Part shown: piece by piece, positions 9,501 to 12,301 of the stretch | Layout: each line of letters begins with the position of its first letter | Numbering within the stretch: position 1 is the first letter of the stretch | Source: an uncultured Oscillospiraceae bacterium | GTDB lineage: Bacteria; Bacillota; Clostridia; Oscillospirales; Oscillospiraceae | DNA length: 12,301 nt | NCBI GenBank assembly: GCA_944385065.1 | Contig: CALWVX010000031.1 | Span: 1 to 12,301 of the forward strand | Direction of reading: 5' to 3' | Position numbers and translations under genes: made by a program | The notes under the pieces: generated by a model | What the model saw: only the letters and a program-made list of their open reading frames with translations | What the model was told of the DNA's origin: nothing | Databases searched by the model: none

Positions 9501-10662
9501 CTTCTGTCCCGTCCAGCACCCCGCCGACGACCCCAACAGCGACATCATCACCACCCACTTTGAATATCACTCCATGGAGTCCAATCTGCTAAAGCTGGAC
9601 ATGCTGGGCCACGATGATCCCACCATGATCCGTATGCTGGAGGATCTGACGGGAGTGAACGCCCGCCAGATCCCGCTGGATGACCCGGACACCATGTCCA
9701 TCTTCCAGTCCTCCAAAGTGTTGGGCTATGAAAACGACAAGATTCTGGGCCCCACCGGGGGAACCGCCATCCCGGAGTTCGGCACCTCCTTTGTCCGGGG
9801 CATGCTGGAGGATACCCAGCCCGACCAGTTTGACATTCTGATCCGGCTGTCCGGCTTCTCCCACGGCACCGACGTGTGGCTGGGCAACGCCAAGGACCTG
9901 ATCACCTCCGGGACCGCCAAGGTCAACGAGGCCATCGGCTGCCGGGACGACATTATGCTCTTCCTCATCTCCAAGGGGATGCCCCCCAAGCGGGCGTTCA
10001 AGATCATGGAGTCGGTGCGGAAGGGCCGGGGACTCCCCGAGGGAGCAGAGGACGAGATGAAGGCGGCCGGCGTGCCGGAGTGGTATATCGGCTCCTGCAA
10101 GAAAATCGCCTATCTGTTTCCCAAGGCCCACGCGGTGGCCTACGTCATGATGGCCTTCCGCATCGCCTGGTTCAAGGTCCACCGCCCCCTGGCCTTCTAT
10201 GCCGCCTATTTTTCCATCCGGGCCAAGGCGTTTGACCAGGAGTTTATGTGCAACGGCATGGAGACCTGTCAGCGGAAGATGCGGGAGATCATCGCCAAGG
10301 ACAAGGAGGCCAGCGCCGTGGAGCAGGACATGCTCACCACCCTGGAGGTGGTCTACGAGTTTTACCTGCGGGGCTTTTCCTTCACCCGGCTGGATCTGTA
10401 CCGCTCCGACGCTCTGCGCTTCACCATGGATGAGGAGAAGGGGACCCTGACCCCGCCCTTCGTGTCGGTGGCCGGCCTGGGGGAGACGGCCGCCCTCTCT
10501 CTGGCCGAGCAGCGCCGCGGCAAGCAGTTCATCTCCATTGAGGAGGTGTCCGCCGCCTGCCCCAAGGTGTCCAAGACCCACATTGAGATGCTGAAAAACG
10601 CGGGAGCCTTCGGCGATCTGCCGGAGACCAGCCAGATGGACCTGTTCGCCATGCTGGGATGA
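6535..10662 (+). CDS. polC: DNA polymerase III alpha subunit, Gram-positive PolC type
   Basis: PolC is the essential replicase of low-GC Gram-positives, with built-in proofreading. The 1375-aa protein shows, in order, a variable N-terminal region with a Pro/Ala-rich linker (about 85-150), an OB fold (about 155-245), and a PHP domain starting HLHTT at 261. The PHP domain is interrupted by a DnaQ-type exonuclease with D354/E356 in DIETTG, the HNAEFDMGF motif from 434 and D496. The polymerase part follows. It has a zinc site (C839, C842, C859, C868, C871), catalytic D897 and D899 in PDIDLNFSGEYQ, and probable third acid D1022. The C-terminus has QMDLF (1367-1371), a sliding-clamp motif. The ATG at 6535 follows AGGAG (6520-6524). 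The in-frame GTG at 6514 lacks a ribosome binding site. The last 47 bp are duplicated downstream. Confidence 0.98.
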   Translation: MSRKIPFLEMFAALCRDAELAAAVEGWLIVSATIDKASRSARLVVDGAEGAGPNLIAQARETVERCYGLNHVKIEPFTAEAQHEARPDQPAEPWEEPAPAQPREQDAFARTEAIRRAAMKQAARPVPAKGTSQKPQGRTIFGKAISKAPTPIGELELDMGTVVVEGDVFAVDNRELKKRGAWVVAFDMTDYTGSIRVNKFFPGDEGKPLVDGIKQGMHLKVQGRLNMDRFYGDMVLEPTAVSAAEKPMKQDTAPEKRVELHLHTTMSSMDALTSVSPKLGPDRNVVKRAQAWGHRAVAITDHGVAQAFPDAWHSAKGIKVLYGVEAYFINDVDDRVVVHGQADQPFGGEIVCFDIETTGLNKKYEVIIEIGAVVLKDGEITDRFNTFVSPGRILSPEIIRLTGITDEMLEGAPSQEEALRAFLAFAGDRPLAAHNAEFDMGFIAAGCEKYGIPFHNPSVDSLILAQNLLPDLGKYKLDIVAEHLHLPAFNHHRASDDAATVAYMLPPFFQMLEEFGLHNLNEINPYMPKLRRGGKARRQPKHLIVLAKNQTGLRNLYKLISLSHLEHFRRVPTMPKSLINENREGLIIGSACEAGELFQAVADGKSWEELKRIASWYDYLEIQPICNNLFMLRKGKVRSVEELQDFNRTIVRLGEELGKPVCATGDVHFLDPEDEIYRHILLASKGFEDADEALPIYFKTTDEMLREFFYLGKEKAHEVVVKNTNLIADWCDPIEPLPQGLFAPKLEDSDGELKRLVWGKAHELYGENPPQIVVDRIEAELGDIIRCKYDVIYMSAQKLVQNSLEHGYLVGSRGSVGSSLVAFMSGITEVNSLPAHYRCPNCKHTDFDYAQDPAHPYGCGADMPDANCPVCGAKYVKDGFNIPFETFLGFGGDKVPDIDLNFSGEYQASAHRYTFELFGQTHVFRAGTIGTVAEKTAFGYVKKYLEEKGRTVSKAEENRLALGCTGVKRTTGQHPGGMVVIPQDKEIYDFCPVQHPADDPNSDIITTHFEYHSMESNLLKLDMLGHDDPTMIRMLEDLTGVNARQIPLDDPDTMSIFQSSKVLGYENDKILGPTGGTAIPEFGTSFVRGMLEDTQPDQFDILIRLSGFSHGTDVWLGNAKDLITSGTAKVNEAIGCRDDIMLFLISKGMPPKRAFKIMESVRKGRGLPEGAEDEMKAAGVPEWYIGSCKKIAYLFPKAHAVAYVMMAFRIAWFKVHRPLAFYAAYFSIRAKAFDQEFMCNGMETCQRKMREIIAKDKEASAVEQDMLTTLEVVYEFYLRGFSFTRLDLYRSDALRFTMDEEKGTLTPPFVSVAGLGETAALSLAEQRRGKQFISIEEVSAACPKVSKTHIEMLKNAGAFGDLPETSQMDLFAMLG
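10616..10662 (+). repeat. Direct repeat copy 1: 3' end of polC
   Basis: This is the last 47 bp of the intact polC, coding for the clamp-binding tail and its TGA stop. An almost identical copy begins 231 bp downstream at 10847. The two copies differ only at 10632 (C/T), 10647 (C/T) and 10661 (G/A). The first two are third codon positions, and the last changes TGA to TAA. Confidence 0.93.
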
Positions 10663-10846
10663 TGGCGTTCTCAAATTTGAAGAAGCTGTCTCGGGCAGAG
10701 CGCCGAAAGGGCCGCACGGCGGCCCCGCGCCTTTTGGCGCGTTCAAGCGTTTTTGCCGGAGGCGAAAACCTTGCGCCCGGGCGAATTCAGTTCGCCCGGG
10801 CGTTTTAAAATCATGGGGTCCCCGCAAAGCTGCGCTTTGCTGGGGA
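10663..10846 (+). mobile_element. 184-bp hairpin cassette between two polC 3' ends (possible small element)
   Basis: This stretch is bounded exactly by the two polC-end repeats and consists largely of potential stems. In order: the palindrome TCAAATTTGA (10671-10680); an outer stem GCGCCGAAA (10700-10708) with TTTTGGCGC (10732-10740) enclosing GGGCCGC/GCGGCCC (10709-10715, 10719-10725); GTTTTTGCC/GGCGAAAAC (10749-10757, 10761-10769); the terminator at 10774-10806; and a 12-bp stem with one bulge from 10819 to 10846, ending at the base before repeat copy 2. No transposase or integrase gene fits in it, and I see no matching terminal inverted repeats. It may be a non-autonomous element, a dispersed palindromic repeat, or what is left of a larger integrated element. 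The mobile-element label is inference. Confidence 0.5.
10774..10806 (+). terminator. Intrinsic terminator after polC, inside the cassette
   Basis: CGCCCGGGCGAA (10774-10785) pairs perfectly with TTCGCCCGGGCG (10791-10802) over 12 bp with a 5-nt loop, followed at once by TTTT and then AAAA. This is a textbook rho-independent terminator. It lies 111 nt after the polC stop and would end the polC transcript within the cassette. Confidence 0.85.
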
Positions 10847-10893
10847 ATCTGCCGGAGACCAGTCAGATGGACCTGTTTGCCATGCTGGGATAA
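10847..10893 (+). pseudogene. polC: Direct repeat copy 2: detached polC 3' end
   Basis: This is a second copy of the polC C-terminal codons from inside the Asp-Leu-Pro-Glu-Thr-Ser stretch to the stop, including the QMDLF clamp motif, ending in TAA. It is not joined to polC: stops at 10660 and 10678 intervene. It matches copy 1 at 44 of 47 positions and lies in the same reading frame, because the 231-bp offset is a multiple of three. Its stop is 18 nt from a strong terminator, the layout expected of the original gene end. I read it as the displaced original terminus, left as a fragment. Confidence 0.8.
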
Positions 10894-10911
10894 CCGGTCC
10901 TAAACCAGAAC

Positions 10912-10946
10912 GTCCCCGCCCCAACAGGGGCGGGGACATTTTATTT
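10912..10946 (+). terminator. Intrinsic terminator shared by convergent transcripts
   Basis: GTCCCCGCCCC (10912-10922) and GGGGCGGGGAC (10927-10937) form a perfect 11-bp stem with an AACA loop, followed by ATTTTATTT. It lies 18 nt beyond the stop of the detached polC end. On the other strand it starts 9 nt past the stop of the 56-aa gene. The T-run there is weaker (a T-rich, mixed tract), so it probably works in both directions but better on the + strand. Confidence 0.88.
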
Positions 10947-11116
10947 CACTCGTCTTCGTCCTCCGGCAGGGTATGCCAGTTGACAGGCTTCGGGGGAAAG
11001 AGGCGGCGCTTGATCCGCTCCAGGATGCCGTCCACCAGGTGGAACCACAAGTGCCCCACGGCGAGGATGACAGTGAGGAGGACCAGGACGCCCCCCGCAA
11101 AGAGCAGCCAGTCCAT
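10946..11116 (-). CDS. Small single-pass membrane protein, 56 aa, function unknown
   Basis: This 56-codon frame is easily missed because of its size. The protein opens with a short MDW start and then one hydrophobic span from about residue 4 to 28 (LLFAGGVLVLLTVILAVGH). A basic stretch follows (ERIKRRLF, 33-40), then PPKPVNWHTLP and a very acidic end (PEDEDE). The charge layout predicts one membrane helix with the C-terminal half in the cytosol. Its ATG is 2 nt past the stop of the 160-aa gene, with no clear ribosome binding site, which indicates translational coupling. A terminator follows directly. I cannot assign a function. Being paired with the 160-aa protein, it may be its membrane partner, but that is inference. 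Codon use and the defined helix support a real gene. Confidence 0.7.
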   Translation of the reverse strand: MDWLLFAGGVLVLLTVILAVGHLWFHLVDGILERIKRRLFPPKPVNWHTLPEDEDE

Positions 11117-11118
11117 GG

Positions 11119-11601
11119 TCATTTGGTGGCGTAGGTGTGCAGGAAGAAGTCCCGGAAGTCCTTCTCCTCCTGCTCCTGGTCCACGTAGATATAGAGCTTC
11201 TCGTCCTCCAGCCAGCTGAAGGTTTTCAGGGCGGTATAGCCCTTCTGGTCGGGATAGATGACCAAACTGTCCATCATCTTCTCGTGGTAGGCTTTGAGGA
11301 TGTCCGCCTTCCGCAGCACCTCCGGGTCGCCGCAGCCGGACAGGTCGGGCACGGTGGGTACCAGGACGACGGTGGGGTCGTCCTCCCGCCAGCCCACGAT
11401 CAGGCTGGCAATGCTGGTCTTGCTGCCGTGGACCAGACCGTAGTTGAAGCGGCGCACATCCTCGGTGTAGCAGGCCAGCAGCCGATATTGGTCCCCGTTT
11501 TCCACCACCTGGTTGAACAGGGCGCGCATTTTCTCCTTGTTGGCCTGACTCTTTGCCTGGTCGATCTCAGGCCCCTTGAACAATTTTCCGAACAGCCCCA
11601 T
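11119..11601 (-). CDS. Uncharacterised 160-aa protein in a TetR-linked operon
   Basis: I do not recognise this family. The 160-aa product starts MGLFGKLFKGPEIDQAK, with a short amphipathic basic N-terminus, continues as a soluble alpha/beta-looking chain, and ends in an acidic stretch (DQEQEEKDFRDFF). It has no signal peptide or membrane helix. The N-terminal GLFGKLFKG resembles membrane-touching amphipathic ends seen in small cytosolic proteins, but this is only a resemblance. The start is well supported by AAAGGAG at 11608-11614 (read on the minus strand), 6 nt before the ATG. Upstream are a consensus promoter, a palindromic operator candidate and a structured leader. The 56-aa membrane protein is coupled downstream. 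The upstream TetR-type gene suggests control by a small ligand or stress. Confidence 0.8.
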   Translation of the reverse strand: MGLFGKLFKGPEIDQAKSQANKEKMRALFNQVVENGDQYRLLACYTEDVRRFNYGLVHGSKTSIASLIVGWREDDPTVVLVPTVPDLSGCGDPEVLRKADILKAYHEKMMDSLVIYPDQKGYTALKTFSWLEDEKLYIYVDQEQEEKDFRDFFLHTYATK

Positions 11602-11615
11602 GACAAGCTCCTTTC

Positions 11616-11720
11616 GCCGTTGCCGGCATCGTTCTGATGATCCCGATCCTTTAGTGGGTTCCCGCTCCCGCGGGGGGCGGGAGCATGGGGGGAAGCTGGG
11701 AACACAACTTGGGATCGGGA
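11616..11720 (-). promoter_or_regulatory. Structured 5' leader of the 160-aa gene
   Basis: Three nested stems can form. The outer is TCCCGATCC (11641-11649) with GGATCGGGA (11712-11720), 9 bp. The middle is GTTCCC (11658-11663) with GGGAAC (11698-11703). The inner is GCTCCCGC (11664-11671) with GCGGGAGC (11677-11684). Nearer the gene, GCCG-GCAA-CGGC (minus strand, 11616-11627) is a small stem with a GNRA loop just before the ribosome binding site. No T-run follows any stem in the direction of transcription, so this is not a plain attenuator. I do not recognise a known riboswitch class. Confidence 0.55.
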
Positions 11721-11726
11721 ATTCTA

Positions 11727-11756
11727 ATAAATACTTTTCAAGTAAAAAGTATTTAT
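11727..11756 (-). promoter_or_regulatory. Perfect 12-bp inverted repeat, probable TetR-type operator
   Basis: ATAAATACTTTT (11727-11738) and AAAAGTATTTAT (11745-11756) are exact inverted arms separated by 6 bp, 30 bp in all. The stretch is strikingly AT-rich in a GC-rich window. It starts at the predicted transcription start of the minus-strand promoter and runs to about +30, where a bound dimer pair would block initiation or escape. Size and symmetry suit a TetR-family operator, and such a gene lies immediately upstream. That this regulator is the one binding here is inferred. Confidence 0.7.
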
Positions 11757-11762
11757 AAGCCC

Positions 11763-11791
11763 AGTATAGCAGGGGAGCTGTCCTGTGTCAA
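11763..11791 (-). promoter_or_regulatory. Sigma-A type promoter for the 160-aa/56-aa operon
   Basis: Read on the minus strand, TTGACA (11786-11791) and TATACT (11763-11768) are separated by exactly 17 bp. The -35 box is consensus and the -10 box differs by one base. The -35 begins 6 bp after the stop of the TetR-type gene. The start point is predicted near 11756-11757, giving a leader of about 155 nt. Confidence 0.85.
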
Positions 11792-11797
11792 TAGGGA

Positions 11798-12301
11798 TCA
11801 CCCGGCCGCGTGTTTCCGGTGCAGGTCCTCCAGATAGTCGATGATCAGCTTCACCTGGAGGGACATGGTCTCCTCCTCCAGGCCGGGGGCGAAGGGGAGG
11901 GAGGCGTACAGGCGGGAGTGGTAGGCCAGCAGCAGGGTGCTGACCATGTTCTGGACCAGCTGGTACTCCTGCTGGCTGGCGGGGATGTCCCACAGGGCGA
12001 GGAGGGCGCGGTAAAACTCCGACAGCCCCTCCCAGAACTCCCGCTGCTCCTCCGGGGTCATGTGGCGGAACAGGTGCTGCACGTCCTCCAGCTCCAGCGT
12101 GAAGACGCCGTTCTGGCTGCCGTGGAAGAACAGGTCAAAGACCCGCTCCAGACCCGCCCGCCAGCCGGGGGCGGCGCGGACCACCTCCCGGGCCCGCTCC
12201 AGCATGGTGGTCCGCTGGCGGCACAGCACCTGGATGGCCAGGGCCTCCTTGCCGGGAAAGAAGGTGTAGAAGAAGGTCTTGGAGATCCCCAGGGGCTCGT
12301 A
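11798..12301 (-). CDS. TetR-family transcriptional regulator, N-terminus outside window
   Basis: The visible 167 residues begin inside the TetR DNA-binding domain. LGISKTFFYTFFPGKEALAIQVL, the end of the helix-turn-helix with the hallmark Phe-Tyr and Pro-x-Lys-Glu-Ala-Leu, lies at the edge of the window. The first 25-30 residues of the protein are therefore missing. The rest, about 140 aa, is an all-helical domain of the ligand-binding and dimerisation kind, with no close match that I recognise. The first in-frame GTG, at 12229, is internal and not the start. The gene ends 6 bp before the promoter of the 160-aa operon, with no terminator between, so read-through is possible. It is a candidate repressor of the palindrome at 11727-11756. 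Its ligand is unknown. Confidence 0.9.
   Translation of the reverse strand, partial: YEPLGISKTFFYTFFPGKEALAIQVLCRQRTTMLERAREVVRAAPGWRAGLERVFDLFFHGSQNGVFTLELEDVQHLFRHMTPEEQREFWEGLSEFYRALLALWDIPASQQEYQLVQNMVSTLLLAYHSRLYASLPFAPGLEEETMSLQVKLIIDYLEDLHRKHAAG

Noticed and set aside
6556..10827. Three long open frames on the minus strand opposite polC (412-502 codons)
   Set aside because: They mirror the polC reading frame in GC-rich DNA. Their translations are low-complexity (rich in Gly, His, Gln, Leu) with no recognisable domain, and polC on the other strand is beyond doubt.
10660..10893. Stop-codon read-through extending polC into the detached end
   Set aside because: The 231-bp offset keeps the frame, but two TGA stops (10660 and 10678) and a strong terminator lie between. 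Nothing suggests recoding, so the shared frame is probably chance.
11137..11637. 166-codon plus-strand open frame opposite the 160-aa gene
   Set aside because: The minus-strand frame has a good ribosome binding site, promoter and coupled downstream gene. The plus frame has none of these and runs through the leader hairpins.
1..12301. CRISPR array, tRNA or rRNA genes
   Set aside because: I saw no regularly spaced repeats, no cloverleaf-like sequence and no rRNA motifs on either strand.

Overview
The window looks like a chromosomal segment of a high-GC Clostridia, most likely the Oscillospiraceae (the Flavonifractor/Lawsonibacter/Intestinimonas kind of genome). The reasons are a Gram-positive PolC replicase, an frr-uppS-cdsA-dxr-rseP-ispG-polC gene order like that of Firmicutes, very GC-rich codon use and strong AGGAGG-type ribosome binding sites. 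The placement is inferred from gene content and not from a database match.

Positions 1-10662 (+ strand) hold a long housekeeping gene row: the 3' part of frr (ribosome recycling), then uppS, cdsA, dxr, rseP, ispG, two small uncharacterised genes (157 aa, and a 140 aa NTF2/SnoaL-like protein), then polC. The row joins the MEP isoprenoid pathway (dxr, ispG), its use in cell-wall lipid carrier synthesis (uppS), phospholipid activation (cdsA), a membrane site-2 protease (rseP) and the leading-strand replicase. Apart from the frr-uppS gap, which holds a long hairpin, all gaps are 1-46 nt, and I see no convincing internal terminator or promoter, so co-transcription is likely.

Positions 10616-10946 are the most unusual part. 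The last 47 bp of polC occur twice as direct repeats. The copies differ at three positions, all silent, including TGA versus TAA. Between them lie 184 bp of nearly continuous hairpins, including a perfect intrinsic terminator. A second intrinsic terminator follows the downstream copy at the distance expected for an original polC end. This looks like a small element that inserted at the polC 3' end and restored the reading frame with its own copy, or the scar of such an event.

Positions 10946-12301 (- strand) carry a small regulated locus: a TetR-family regulator (N-terminus beyond the window edge), then a consensus sigma-A promoter, a perfect 12-bp inverted repeat at the predicted transcription start, a roughly 150-nt leader able to fold into nested stems, a 160-aa gene of unknown function, and a translationally coupled 56-aa single-pass membrane protein. 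It converges with polC on a shared terminator.
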